A DNA stretch of 64,000 nt from Antedon bifida (taxonomy: Eukaryota > Echinodermata > Crinoidea > Comatulida > Antedonidae): positions 25,215,820 through 25,279,819 of the forward strand of contig OY727096.1 in the NCBI GenBank assembly GCA_963402885.1, read 5' to 3'. A program made the translations under genes and the position numbers. This document shows, piece by piece, positions 1 through 11,719 of the stretch. The notes beneath the pieces are model-generated. The model made no database searches. It was given only the letters and a program-made list of their open reading frames with translations, and was not told where the DNA came from. Every line of letters starts with the position of its first letter. The first letter of the stretch is position 1.

Positions 1-1756
1 CCATGATTCTAACTCTTAATATAACCAGCGAGAGCATGTTCGACTTTCGTTTTGACGGTCTCGATACATCTGAGCAAATCCGCCTGACGAAGTCTGTTCA
101 ACCTCTGTTGACATCAGACAGAGAGTAGGCCTATTATCTATAACATCTTATGACATAATCGCATATTATAGGCCCTAAGTGACATTGAAAATTATAATCA
201 CAGAAACCGTCACGCAAAATCCCGTAGGCCTAAATTCATAATACAAGTTGATTTTGAAACATTTGTATTATTATTGACTGCAAGTTTACTTTTTCACACA
301 TCATCTCTAACACCCAAACTCAAATATTGTCATTACAGTTATCTTTGTAATATACTATAAACAATCATTCTTCGTAGCTGGATCCTCCAAACGTCTATGC
401 AATAATTATAGTAGTGAAAAAGAAGAAAGAAAAGGAATCATATAAGCTATTTGCTTGTTAACCGACCCATTAACAAAGCAAGTATTACCCAGTCAGCTGA
501 AGCTGCAAACGGGTTCTGTTTTTCAGCAGTTTCTTTCTTTCCTTCCGTCAACACATTAAACATTATTTGAGTGCCAAAGGTCAGAACATTCCACTGTCTG
601 GATTCATGTTCTATTTAACATAGTCTTTCTAGTGGGTCAGAAAAAAATCTGGTGGACTATGGAGTGTGGACTAACATAAAAAAAGACAATGACTACAGAT
701 TTGGGGAAAGTCTACTGTCCACCGACTAGCAGCAAGAATTATGGGTAATCAAGTGATCACATCTAGGCCTACTGGTGTAAAGATTTTTATTTGTTTTTAC
801 ATGATTGACAACTAATTTTTCAGAAAAAAACTCTTCCGATTCAGGAAGCCTCAAATGCACTATCGATGCACATCATTAATGTATCCGACTGACCTTCATT
901 ACTTTTTTCCCCTTACATTCTGCCGTTCTTAGAAACAAGTCCATTTTTTCATGAAGCAGTACGTTGCCTACACTAATTTTGTGTAAACAAGAAGTCGGTT
1001 CACGGACGACGCATCAATTATGATGTTTAGAAAATTAAAGATAAAGGAAGTCTATAAGATTACTAATTAATATGGTACCGACACATACGTGCTGATTGGT
1101 AAAAGAGTAACCAATAATACAAAATATTGTAGGCCTACTGATGTAGTTGAAATACACGCTGGGCCACTCTTCCAACAGTTTTATTTGCTGAGGTTCTGCA
1201 TATTGTTTCAATAATTATGTTTTTCTGCTTTTAATGTTTATTTCTTTTTTATTTGATTTGAGTTTAATTGAAAATAATTATAAAAAATATATACAAATGA
1301 TAACATGAAAAACTGAAAAACATTTTATGGAAGATTTTCCAGGTTTAGCCCAAAAATACTTAGAGCTTCTGTGGGGCCCCCTTATGAGCTTCACGATTCC
1401 CAACCTGAGCAGCTAAACTGTGCCACTTCAAGCTCAAAATATCGGTTAATAAGTTAAGTGTTCCATGACTTGTTATGGTATACGCATACGACGATATGTT
1501 ATGTAACCCTTGATATATTAAAAACCAAATTGACATTAACACTATACAACCGTGGCATGTCGCTAGGAAGGGGTCAACATGGGAATATGTTGATGTGAAC
1601 ACACTCTTCCGCCTACGTCCGAACGTTTTATAAATTTAATTCCTGATGAATTCGATTTTTAAGACAAAAGACACATCCTTGGCCCGTTTATTTAATCGTA
1701 AGGCGAATTTTGACATTTTGTCTAGTCTAATAAAGAGCTACAATTGTGTGTAGACT
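1..1756. other. No supported gene
   Basis: AT-rich sequence with scattered TAGGCCTA palindromes and homopolymer runs. No open frame here shows family motifs, and no convincing exon with splice sites was seen. Confidence 0.6.
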
Positions 1757-2005
1757 ATGACTAAATATTTTTATATCGTATTTTTATTTATACTGTTGTT
1801 TGAAACGAAGCCTATCCATGCAGAATATAAAACAGGCACTGCCTCTATTCGCGCGCACTTAATCTGTTCATTAATCCATGATCTGTTTGACAGGATCACG
1901 GAAAATGGGACCGTTCGCGTTTATGATTTTTTATTAAAAAAAACGGAACAGGTCATACATTTCATTCATTTTTATTTTTCCACTCAAATGTCAATATCTA
2001 CATGA
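1757..2005 (+). CDS. Doubtful small ORF with signal-peptide-like start
   Basis: An 82-codon frame begins MTKYFYIVFLFILLFETKP, which has the basic-then-hydrophobic pattern of a signal peptide ending near IHA. The rest has low complexity and no recognised domain. There is no clear promoter, donor or polyadenylation site, and AT-rich DNA produces hydrophobic frames by chance. It could be a first exon of a secreted-protein gene or nothing at all. I do not recognise it. Confidence 0.12.
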   Translation: MTKYFYIVFLFILLFETKPIHAEYKTGTASIRAHLICSLIHDLFDRITENGTVRVYDFLLKKTEQVIHFIHFYFSTQMSIST

Positions 2006-2477
2006 TAAATCCCAACCAACTGTTGTTTCAATCGCCATGACGTCACATACCATCACGCATGCCTAATATATGTTGACATTAAGCGTTGTTGTTAAATTTT
2101 ATCACAATTTTTAACGACATTGCCTCACGGGATAATACAAAAATCTAAATAAACACAGAACTAGAGCACCATTGACATGATTCAATTGAACAATTCCCAT
2201 CTATCAACATATAGATTGATGATTTTGTTGATTGATAGGCCTATAACAGGACGTATACTCGTTTGGAGTTCTATATAAGAAGAAAATTATCACTTTGGGT
2301 GTATGAAAAAAAATTTTTTTTTTTTAAATTTTCATTAATAATTGTAGTCTAATATAGAGCCTAATACAATGTTTCTAAGCGCTTTACGCACAAAATGATC
2401 CATAAAATAGTCTAAGATGACCAAAAATAACAGTAGAAAAGCAGAGAAACCATACACCGCTTCGTTCTCCAGAACTC

Positions 2478-2620
2478 TTATGCTTGGTTCCCACTAGAGA
2501 CGCAATACAAAGACGTAACGAAATGTAAATGAGTTGACCAATCACAAACGATGGATTATTTGAACCGCCGCTTGACATTGGTCAACGCTTGCGTTTCGTC
2601 CTAGTGGGAACCAAGTTTTA
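2478..2620. mobile_element. MITE family A, copy 1
   Basis: About 143 bp with inverted ends: GCTTGGTTCCCACTAG at the left and CTAGTGGGAACCAAG at the right. The inner part contains the motif TTGACCAATCACA and its inverse, as in the other copies. The flanks read TTA, so a 3-bp TTA/TAA target site is possible. It is a non-autonomous DNA transposon; the superfamily is not certain. Confidence 0.75.
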
Positions 2621-3485
2621 AGCTCCCATATGAGATCTCGCCGGAACAGTATCACGGGAGCTCGAGTGAAAAAGGCATCTATAATTTTTCTCTCTTAAAT
2701 CCCACGTCCAATTCTATAATTATTTAACAAAATGTCAACATATCTCCGTGCGAAAGCAGATTAACCGAGAAAGTTAAACAAATTCCCTCATAACTTAAAT
2801 TACATTTAAAGACTATTTCCTTGTATCGATGCATTCTTAATTCGTATATACGAAATTACTTGATAAAACTATGATGGCCAAGTTGGGGATTTTCTTGGGT
2901 TTGTTTGTCTTTTCTTATATTTTTATGGCAAGATGCCATAATGTTTAGAAGTATGTTATTATAACTTACTTCGGACATTTTGTATGATCATCAATAACAT
3001 TACTATTGTACTTAAGTTAATTTACAATGTTAATGACCTTCCTGGAGATAGATATAAGGAACATATTTAAGGAAATTGTGGTGGAGGTGCGACTTTAATC
3101 ACCGTCCAACTCAGTTACTCTATCGTGGATATAGGTTACAAATACATATAAATTGGCTACTTGGAACTATCAAAAATAATATTGTTATTATACTTAGAAT
3201 AATAATGACTTGGTTGAGCAAACAAACGACTCATTATTAAAACGGAAAAAGTCGCCCTACAAAAATTGACCCAAATTAATGGAAAATGTATTTGTGTGGT
3301 AGAAAATATTGAACGAAACTGATGGGTACGCAAGAGACAGATACATGCTTGAACGAGAGGACACGTGCCGGTTAACGCACCTAAACAAGTTTAAGTATGA
3401 ACCTCGCGGCCACTGCAGGGGTCTGGATGAACGGGATAAAACATGATCGTCGAAACGCATGGACATACCCGCTCGGATCAGTAGG

Positions 3486-4514
3486 CTACGGTGGCCTATA
3501 AGTGTCACGGCAACTTTCAAAAAATATCACGGCAATTTTTTCAAAAAAAGCCACGGCAATTTGAAAAAAGCCACGGCAATTTGAAAAAAGCCACGGCAAT
3601 TTGAAAAAAGCCACGGCAAATTAAAAATAAAACATCACGGCAAATTAAAAATAAAACATCGCGGCAATTTAACAAAAATACCACGGCAACTTAAAAATGA
3701 AACACCACGGCAAATTAGTATTGAAACACCACGGCAAATTAATAATGGAACACCACGGCAAATTACAGAATGCCACGGCGGAAGTGAGTTACCACGGCGG
3801 AAGTGAAACCTTTGGAATCTTCGATTTTTTCTGAGGTAAGTAATTATTTGTGCATTGATGTAAATATTATATTTATTTATTTAACTGCAGCAGTTTACGT
3901 GTTTATTGCACTCTTCTTGAACTTTCTAGCGGGCTAGACCATAGGCCTTATTACAAGGTAGGCCTAGGCCCTATTAACATTCTACAATGTTTTAATATAT
4001 TTACAGTAATCTGTTTTTTATATAACAAGTTTTTTTTACAGTAGACCTAGCTACTACTGTAGGCCTAAGGCTTAGGCCTTAGGCTAGTAGTGGGCATAGC
4101 TAGGCCTAGTGCAATAAACACGTAAATGCTGCAGTTAAATAAATTAATATAATAATATTTACTTCAATGCACAAATAATTACTTACCTCAGAAAAAATCG
4201 AAGATTCCAAAGGTTTCACTTCCGCCGTGGTAACTCACTTCCGCCGTGGCATTCTGTAATTTGCCGTGGTGTTTCATTACTAATTTGCCGTGGTGTTTCA
4301 ATACTAATTTGCCGTGGTGTTTTATTTTTAAGTTGCCGTGGTATTTTTGTTAAATTGCCGCGATGTTTTATTTTTAATTTGCCGTGATGTTTTATTTTTA
4401 ATTTGCCGTGGCTTTTTTCAAATTGCCGTGGCTTTTTTCAAATTGCCGTGGCTTTTTTTGAAAGTTGCCGTGATATTTTTTGAAAGTTGCCGTGACACTT
4501 ATAGGCCACCGTAG
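3486..4514. mobile_element. Foldback-type element with tandem subrepeats in long inverted arms
   Basis: The element begins CTACGGTGGCCTATAAGTG and ends with the exact reverse complement CACTTATAGGCCACCGTAG. The left arm (about 3486-3911) and right arm (about 4108-4514) are inverted copies of each other. The outer half of each arm is a tandem array of roughly 18-28 bp units built on CCACGGCAA plus an A-rich spacer. The inner half is a unique segment containing TTCTGAGGTAAGTAATTATTTG. A loop of about 196 bp separates the arms. TAGG flanks both ends (3482-3485 and 4515-4518) and may be a target duplication. There is no coding capacity. The arms are similar enough to suggest a fairly recent insertion or ongoing arm homogenisation. 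Confidence 0.85.
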
Positions 4515-4569
4515 TAGGCCTATATATAGAAAAACAACATAATATAAGTAAACAATTCCTATACGCGCC

Positions 4570-4752
4570 TAAAGCTTGGTTCTCACTAGACGCAACGCAC
4601 GAACGTAGATAGATGCAACGCGTATTGACCAACGACATGCAACAGTTCGAATATGATCCATCGCTTGTGATTAGTCGAATCACAGAATCGGGTGGAATCA
4701 CTTACGTTGCGTTACGGCCCTGTGTTGCGTCTGTAATGGGAAGCAAGCATTA
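4570..4752. mobile_element. MITE family A, copy 2 (diverged)
   Basis: Starts AAAGCTTGGTTCTCACTAG and ends with a degenerate inverse (TGGGAAGCAAGCATTA). The inner TTGACCAAC and GATTAGTCGAAT motifs are recognisable. It lies about 55 bp from the foldback element. Confidence 0.6.
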
Positions 4753-6240
4753 GGCCTAAATTGTAATATTAAATATTCTTTAATCCATATGTCTTATCTT
4801 TTCTTCGTCTACCTAGAATGACAACGTACCGTCATAGATAAGCCTAATGCGATTCGAAATTGGTTTAGCTTATTACATATGTAGGTTAAGTCAATGTGCT
4901 TAAACTGAAATTTAGGAAGCAGATAGGCATATAGTTCTATTTTGTCAACTGTGAACTATGTAAAGGGGGGCTGATGTCGACACGGAGTCAACCCAACCCA
5001 AGCATACGCGCGTCGCCTGAACGCAACTCAAAGTCACACATTCTATTTAGGCCCATCAAACAGAATTATCTGCATATAGTTTTACATAGTATACCGTTAA
5101 AAAAAGCAACTATAACGGATCAAGGGAAAGAAATTGAATACATCCGCTGAGAAAAAAGGTATTCGTGCGTGAAACATTCTCTCCAAATGAAATACAAATA
5201 AATGTGTATTTAATTCATGTCAAACATATTCGAATACCTTGCATGATATAAATATTACGAGGTGATGAATGTCTGGGTCAACGTCTATAAAAAGGTATTT
5301 AATGTCGATACCAATAACAAATATGAGACAGGACGTTACACTCTTGATAGCTCATATTTAATGTTTTATAACCAAGGCACCTTGATATAACTGACTCTAG
5401 GCCTATGTTTGTGGTTGCAAAATATTTGTGTAGGCCATGCATATAGGAATGACGAACCGGCCCATAGGGGCGGCGTATACATTGTTTAAAAAAAAAATTC
5501 AGATTCATTTTATTTCGTCTTTTAACAGTTAAAAAAACACATTTGTTTTCCAGAAATAAAAGGCTACTAAGTTATTTAAATTGTTTTAATATCTATTAAA
5601 CATAAAACATTTAACAAATGTTGTTAAAAAGTTTAATCAATAATGTAAACTAGTTTTATTACATTATATAATATTTTCCATCGGAATTTGAGTACCCCAG
5701 CCTGTGTTCTATGAATAGAGTGGCGTAGTGTCGGATTGGCTTTTCCAGTTTACAACCTATACAATGTTATAGACCTATATTACAACGTCATTAGTACATG
5801 GCCAACTCCCACTAAGGGTCCGATAGAACATGCACTAAATCACCAGTGTCCACTGAAGATTTCCAGGGAACTAGGCCTATGCATTAAAAAAATCGAAATT
5901 TAAAAAGAAAGGCCACATCATTTTTAAAGAGAAAAGGAAATATTTCGTGACATTTTCGGAAAACAGGTGACATTTGTCAGAAAAGAATCAAACATATAAG
6001 AATGTAAACCTACTTTCTATGAATATGAATGTATATCAAATTACAAAAATGAATACTTAAGCCTACTTGAACTCTTATTAGGCCTACTTGTAAACAATAA
6101 CGAGAATTTCAGGGTATGATTTGATTAGAGCTCTCATTATCAAGTCAGTGCCCATAATCAGAGAACGCAACAACACCCTCATCGTAACTCAAATACTTCA
6201 GGGCACACCTACTCCAACAATGGTTCAGTCCTAAGCGCAT
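4753..6240. other. No gene seen upstream of the C1q promoter
   Basis: About 1.5 kb of AT-rich sequence with TAGGCCTA palindromes at several places. No exon or repeat family beyond these was recognised. Confidence 0.5.
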
Positions 6241-6242
6241 GT

Positions 6243-6318
6243 CACGTGATTACTCTGAAATATTTTCACAAACTTTTGGTTGGCTTATTTAAAGCTGCGA
6301 GATGTTCAACTCATCATA
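6243..6318 (+). promoter_or_regulatory. Core promoter of the C1q-domain gene
   Basis: The palindromic E-box CACGTG in GTCACGTGAT (6243-6248) is followed by a TATA-like TATTTAAA (about 6286-6293). Some 25-30 bp further on is CTCATCATATC, which fits an initiator with transcription starting near 6311-6318. The extended GTCACGTGA form is the type bound by bHLH-Zip factors such as the TFEB/MITF/USF group. That is family knowledge, not shown here. Confidence 0.5.
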
Positions 6319-6347
6319 TCAAAAGTTTTGCTCCTTCGAGGATAAAG
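6312..6347 (+). other. Non-coding first exon of the C1q-domain gene
   Basis: A short leader downstream of the TATA-like box ends GATAAAG followed by GTACGT, a good splice donor at 6348. The next acceptor, TTTTTTTCAG at 6834, opens the exon holding the start codon 9 nt later. The exact transcription start is inferred. Confidence 0.5.
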
Positions 6348-6843
6348 GTACGTTTAGGAATTACAACAATAATTGGAAGACGCATCAGGTAGGAATATCA
6401 TTATAGAGAGACCGTAATTAATGCGATATCTGAATCTAGGCATCAGTATAGCGGATACTGCCGCAACCAAAGTTATCAAACTGAATACTAGTGAATTATT
6501 TATGGCGTTCCATAGTATAGTTGTTAGATTTTAATTTTGAATGACGAGTTTACAAACCGAGAGGATTGATGCGATATATTACATAAATGCTAAAATATTA
6601 TTTAAAATAATGATCTTTCTCAGGTATTAATATTATTATCATTATTTGGTTATTTTAATACTGGTTCGTAATTGCATTTATGCGGAATATTACTCTTATA
6701 AATACCATTACTAAAATATAACATAATTTGCGTTATTACATACAGTATTTGGTTAGTTAAAATCTTAGCCAATGCTGGTGGAACTAACAATATTTCTAGG
6801 CGCATTATTTAAATATAATAAACATTTTTTTCAGAAATAAAAT

Positions 6844-9800
6844 ATGTTTGCATTGATACTGATATGTCTATTGTCATGTCACAAATGGAATCACGGCGTA
6901 ACAGCCTCACTTGTAAACCTACAAAACACCGTGTCTACTGTATCGCCAACAACGTCATCATGTGGCTCAAATGTTTGTCGGCGAGGTTATGACGGGACAC
7001 AGGGACCGCAGGGCATACCAGGGGTTCAGGGAATACAAGGACCACGAGGGTCACCAGGTAAGTATCTTTTGACGAGTCAAGGGAGAAGGGAACGTCCGCT
7101 GTTTTTTTATGTAACCAACTTTGACATCCGTAAGTTCATTTAGAGTGCTATATTCAAAATGGATATTATAGAAGATAAATCATATGATATGTTATCTGTT
7201 TATTGCAAAGAAACCACAAGGCAGGGGCAACCATGCGACTGATTTCACAGTTAATGACCGTTACGGGTATTTTAGCGGAGGGTGAAATATAAAACAGCTT
7301 TACTATGGGAATGATTATGTTAACCTAACTATTGCAAGTCTCCAATAAATGTAGGCCTACTCTCGCGGTGGTATAAGCGAAGACCATAACAAAACATCCG
7401 ACAAGAAAGACATGAATTGAGACATTTAATTTCCATTTCAATTCCATTCGTTTTTATTGATTAAGAAAGTAGTTTGAAAAATGTTAGACCCGTAAACTAC
7501 TGACAACAACTGTCAGTCAGCATTTTTCTTGTCTGTGCCTATAGGCCCGTCGAAGCTTCGTTATTTACCCAAGTACCGTAGGGGTGCCAAAGAAACAAAC
7601 TTACTCTAAAATAGTCTGATTTACCATATAAAAAACGATTATCCAGTCATTAATGAATTTTAATTGAAGTATAGAATTGTTACTCACTATCAAGTTTTTT
7701 GTTTTTTTTTGGAATACCATATCGGCGCGCCATCTTTTTTATTGGATTTAAATAATCTTAACTTATTTCTTCATGGTCCCACCAATACAATGCATTGGTG
7801 GGGTGTGTCAGTTTTAGATGGTTGTACATCCATGGTTTTATATTATATAAGACTGAGGTATTACTGAGGTAATATTAATACCTCAGTAACACAGGACATT
7901 AACGCACTTATATACGAACAATACCCCCATTATATTACAACTGAATGAGGAAAACAGATATGTTAATATTTTTTTAGGAAGGCTTGCTTTTAAAGATAAG
8001 AATCGCTTAATGATGTGAATCCCCGTAGCCTACTTTTATGATGGTTAGGAAAGTAATGTAATACATGCTAATTGCTTACCCGAATCGGAAACAATTTAGT
8101 ACAATGATCGTTGTATTTGAATAAAAGGTTAATTAGGACTTGCCTTGGAATAATTTGACGTATCTGGAATTCATTCACTGACGTACCTCATTGATTTTTT
8201 ACTTGGTTCAATCTTTTCATTGTTTTCATCTAGTAGTTACTGAAGAACACATTCTTAGTTGTAAGCTCGATACTTCCATTCTTCACATATAGGCCTAAAC
8301 ACTTTTTCATAAACTTTAAGCTGAAACACTTGCTCTATCCATTGGCGTAAGTTCCAAAAATAAGACCACCTTTAAAAAGGGTAGGTTTAAGCTCTGTCTA
8401 CATTATTGAACTTTATGTGACAAAATATGTGACATGATGATGTCCTACCACTACCATATTATTTGAGCGTATCACTACCATATTTGGGCACATCACACTG
8501 TTTTTGTCAAACTAGTTTGATAAGTGTAGACAGATTTAAACTCGCGCTGCTCGAACATTCGTTTTAACCACCCAACGATCATTGAACAATATAGTTACTA
8601 TAAATAAACTAGCTTATTTGCATATACAGGTAGGCTAGTCGGTATACATACCAATATATACCAGTTATGCCAGCGTCAACGGCCTACACTCAAGTAGCCT
8701 ATGGATAAAGAGTTCTCCTTGCCGCCCTACATATAGAATTAGGTCATAATTGCAAATGGTGAAATCCATGGTTAAACACCTGTAATAATTGTTATCGGTA
8801 CTTTATACCTGGATTTTTTTTACCGAGTAAAATAACAAGCCATCTGGAAGTGACGTAAAACTCAAACATTGTGCTACACGGGGATTCGCCGAGCGGCGCG
8901 TATTTCGGCATCATAATATTATTTTCAAAGAATAGCGCCTTCAATTTGAAGTATTTCGGCAAAATGTCCTTGCGTATTGGCTGTCCTAAAGTTCCCACTA
9001 GGACGCAACGTTAACGGACGACGCAAGTGAAAGAATAGCGACAGCTCGGATGATCAAATTACTTATTGTGCGCTTTATACCATTGCGCTGCATAGTGGGA
9101 ACCATGCAAGTATTATGGACACAGCGCGATTTTAAAATTGTAAGCAACGCATCATTCGAACGGTCGTTGTACTCATATTTCCTTCCATCACGTTGTAGTG
9201 GAAACAAGCTTAAATTTCACTTTGAAATTATCTATCTGTCTTTTCAACATAGGTATAGAAGGTTGCAGAGGATCACCCGGTCGCCCAGGACCTGAAGGAA
9301 TACCGGGTAAAAATGGGTTGCCTGGACAAAAAGGTGCAATTGGACCTGTTGGTAAGATGATGCTGAAATTGTTTTCGTCCTGTAATATTTCATTGGTTTT
9401 ATAAGCCAATATTCGGGGTGCTAGACCGACAATTAATATTATATTTGCTTCCCCCATATCTTGGCATGGACAGTGGATGTCATATTCAATAAACATGATA
9501 CATTTTTGTCATCTTTGGCGCCGTTGTCAATCAGTACGCCTAACATTAATGTAACGACGTGTATGTAACATTATTATTATAGTTTTATCTCTGTAAAGGC
9601 CAATTAAGTATATCCGAAGAAACTTTAAAATATCAAATACTTATCCAACGGAGAGAAACTCGCCAATTAGGAGGATAAACTTTAATTATCGTGATTATAA
9701 ACTACGGGCTGAGAGTGGAGTGTAGAAGAGTTGAGTCAGTCTACAACCCTGACACTAGGTCAGGATTGAACCCTGGATCTAGGGATTGGACGGTAAGCAC

Positions 9801-10462
9801 GTTAACCATCAGCTACAACTCCACCACGGTTTCAGCACACAACTAGTTACCCTCACCCTTCCACCTACCCTCGCCAAGGGGATCTACACAATAATTATGC
9901 TTTCTCGCGTTATTTTTCAGGTTTTCAGGGATTCAAAGGTGAAAAAGGTACATGCACGTGTGAAGTTGAACTGGCAGGCAAAAGAAATCCAGCGTCGTAC
10001 GTGGAGACATATGCTCTACCATCATTACACGGCGGCCGTACGTCTGCTTTCTCAGCGGCACGCGGTACTCCCGTCTTACCGGATTCAACAAGAAACAACA
10101 CGGCAATAACTTTCAATATTGTCTACGCAAATGTAGGAAACGACTTTGATAATAATACCGGAACGTATACATGTCCGCTGAATGGAACCTACTACTTCAG
10201 TACGCATGTGTATAAAAATAAAGTCGTGAAGAATCCATCAGTGCGCCTACAAAAAAACGATGAGTTCATAATGGCGATTGACGATTTTGCGCAACCGAAC
10301 ACGCGCACTTCAACAGCGAGTAGTATTATACTGACTCTTGTAAAAGGGGATAGAATATGGCTACATCTGAATCCTAAGGTAAAGTTGCATCATAACAAGT
10401 GGAGAAGAACATTATTTACAGGGTTTCTGTTGGCTCCGACGCCAATCACTGCAGACCCGTAG
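6844..10462 (+). CDS. Secreted collagen-like C1q-domain protein
   Basis: Coding exons are 6844-7057, 9253-9351 and 9921-10462, joined in phase 1, giving 284 residues. Residues 1-20 form a signal peptide (MFALILICLLSCHKW). A short Cys-containing linker is followed by 23 uninterrupted Gly-X-Y triplets spanning all three exons (from GYDGTQGPQ to GEKGTC), and every junction splits a Gly codon. A C1q domain follows from about residue 146 (SAFSAARG) to 280, with GNDFD, TGTYTCPLNGTYYF, GDRIWLHL and the terminal FTGFLL. One aromatic position of the usual C1q signature is Tyr instead of Phe. Such proteins assemble as trimers through the collagen stalk and act as secreted recognition or adiponectin/C1q-TNF-like ligands; the specific role here is unknown. 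Introns carry MITE copies. The final codons are repeated in a tandem array after the stop. Confidence 0.92.
8387..8540. mobile_element. MITE family B, copy 1
   Basis: Starts TTAAGCTCTGTCTACATTAT and ends AAACTAGTTTGATAAGTGTA followed by GACAGA. The inside has two copies of CACTACCATATT and a GGGCACATCACAC motif shared with other copies in this window. It is a non-autonomous inverted-repeat element. Confidence 0.75.
8988..9212. mobile_element. MITE family A, copy 3 (diverged)
   Basis: Left end AAAGTTCCCACTAGGACGCAA, shared with family A; right end TTGTAGTGGAAACAAGCTT, its degenerate inverse. An internal GCATAGTGGGAACCATGC suggests a composite or nested copy. Confidence 0.55.
9745..9835 (-). 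repeat. tRNA-derived SINE head (fragment)
   Basis: Read on the minus strand, this carries GTAGCTGATGGTTAACGTGC (A-box-like) and, about 30 nt on, CCAGGGTTCAATCCTGACC with a good B-box. A matching segment (GGTTAAC, TGCTT, then ATCCAGGGTTCAATC) recurs at 54090-54160. It has no cloverleaf of an intact tRNA. It sits in the third intron of the C1q-domain gene. Confidence 0.45.
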
Positions 10463-10775
10463 TTTGAAAGAACACTTCTTGCATAATATGTTGGCTCCGA
10501 TGCCAATCACCGCAGACCCGTAGTTTGAAAAAACACTTTTTACCGGATATATGTTGGCTTCGACGCCAATCACCACAGACCCGTAGTTTGAAAGAACACT
10601 TCTCGCAGGATTTATGTTGGCTCCGGCGCCAATCACCACAGACCCGTAGTTTGAAAGAACACTTCTCGCAGGATTTATGTTGGCTTCGACGCCAATCACC
10701 ACAGACCCGTAGTCTGAAAGAACACTTCTTTCCGGATTTATGTTGGTTCCGACGCCAATCACTACAGACTAGTAA
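10404..10775 (+). repeat. 63-bp tandem array derived from the C1q C-terminal coding end
   Basis: The last coding segment of the C1q exon (ending GCAGACCCGTAG) is the first unit. The shared GACCCGTAG core recurs at 10454, 10515, 10578, 10641 and 10704, with a decayed sixth (GACTAG) at 10767. Spacing is 61 bp and then exactly 63 bp. Read in the C1q register, units 3-6 encode variants of RTLLAGFMLAPAPITTDP ending in a stop, homologous to the real tail RTLFTGFLLAPTPITADP. The array lies in the predicted 3' UTR. Open frames here in other registers are by-products of the 63-bp period. Confidence 0.9.
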
Positions 10776-11025
10776 AAGTCATTTTTGGAAATCCTTAAGA
10801 AAAATTATATGTGATTGGTGAATACGGCCACTAAATTGTAGTGATTATTAGGAATTTTTATTTACTGAAGGACCACAAATAATTAAAAACAACAATCGGA
10901 CTAAATAAGATCTATGCAAGTAGACCTATATATAACATTTGGAAAAGTTTTATATCAATTTTTTTGATTAGGCTGTTTCTAGTATTATGTTGATAAGGAG
11001 ATATAAGAAACTGCAATGCTTTGTA

Positions 11026-11031
11026 AATAAA
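11026..11031 (+). terminator. Candidate polyadenylation signal for the C1q-domain gene
   Basis: AATAAA, the first canonical signal found downstream of the C1q stop codon, about 560 bp away and beyond the tandem array. Use is unproven. Confidence 0.35.
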
Positions 11032-11430
11032 AATATGTACAGCTTAGATATTGTTTATGAATTAAATATACATACGTTGAAAACTGAATGAGTGAGCTTA
11101 ATTTAAAGAAACTTACTCTTGTTTGCCTATAATGAGTACTGTTAAAACGCGTCGAGTATGCATACAAACGCACAGTGAACGAATTTACTGATCAGCTCAA
11201 TCGAACCAATTCTCGGTATCTCCTATGACATTAAATGGCCAGTATCATAGGCACATTTTGTCATTAGTGTCGCATCAGTAGCCTGCATTATATTAAAGGT
11301 TGGTCATGGTCTATGACACAGGCGTCATACTTTTTCATCATTCTTTTATTATGTATCATAGAATATGCCTATACTACAAATTATTGATAGAGTATAGAGA
11401 ATCGGTTATAGAATATTGGTTTATTGCTGA

Positions 11431-11592
11431 TTAAGCTTGGTTCTCACTAGGACGCAATGTAAGGACGTAAGAAGCCGCATGCAAGCGAATTGACCAATCA
11501 CACGCGATGGATTATTCGAAATGTCTCTTATGATTGGTCAAATCGCTTGCGTTGGGGCCTACGTCCTTGCGTATACTACACTGAAACCAAAG
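11431..11592. mobile_element. MITE family A, copy 4
   Basis: TTAAGCTTGGTTCTCACTAG at the left and a decayed inverse (ACACTGAAACCAAAG) at the right. The inner ATTGACCAATCACACGCGAT and its inverse GATTGGTCAAATCGC are preserved. Confidence 0.7.
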
Positions 11593-11719
11593 TTCACCAA
11601 CAATAATATATCTGTTTACAGTTGCATCAATTATCTTATTAAAGTACAAGGTTTTAAATCAAATTACCCTCTACATTTCCGCAATCTGTTTCCTTACAAT
11701 TCATTGTGAAACGATGTTG

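Larger units (their letters stand above)
7058..9252 (+). other. Large intron of the C1q-domain gene
   Basis: GTAAGT donor at 7058 and CAACATAG acceptor at 9252. The intron holds a family B MITE (8387-8540) and a family A MITE (8988-9212); the latter ends only 40 bp before the collagen exon. Nothing coding was recognised inside. Confidence 0.8.

Noticed and set aside
3257-4701. Minus-strand frames of 87 codons at both ends of the foldback element
   Set aside because: They read through the CCACGGCAA subrepeats and flanks; similar by inverted repetition, not by coding.
10412-10821. Repetitive open frames on both strands (98 and 116 codons)
   Set aside because: They result from the 63-bp period of the tandem array, which keeps other frames open; no start context or homology.
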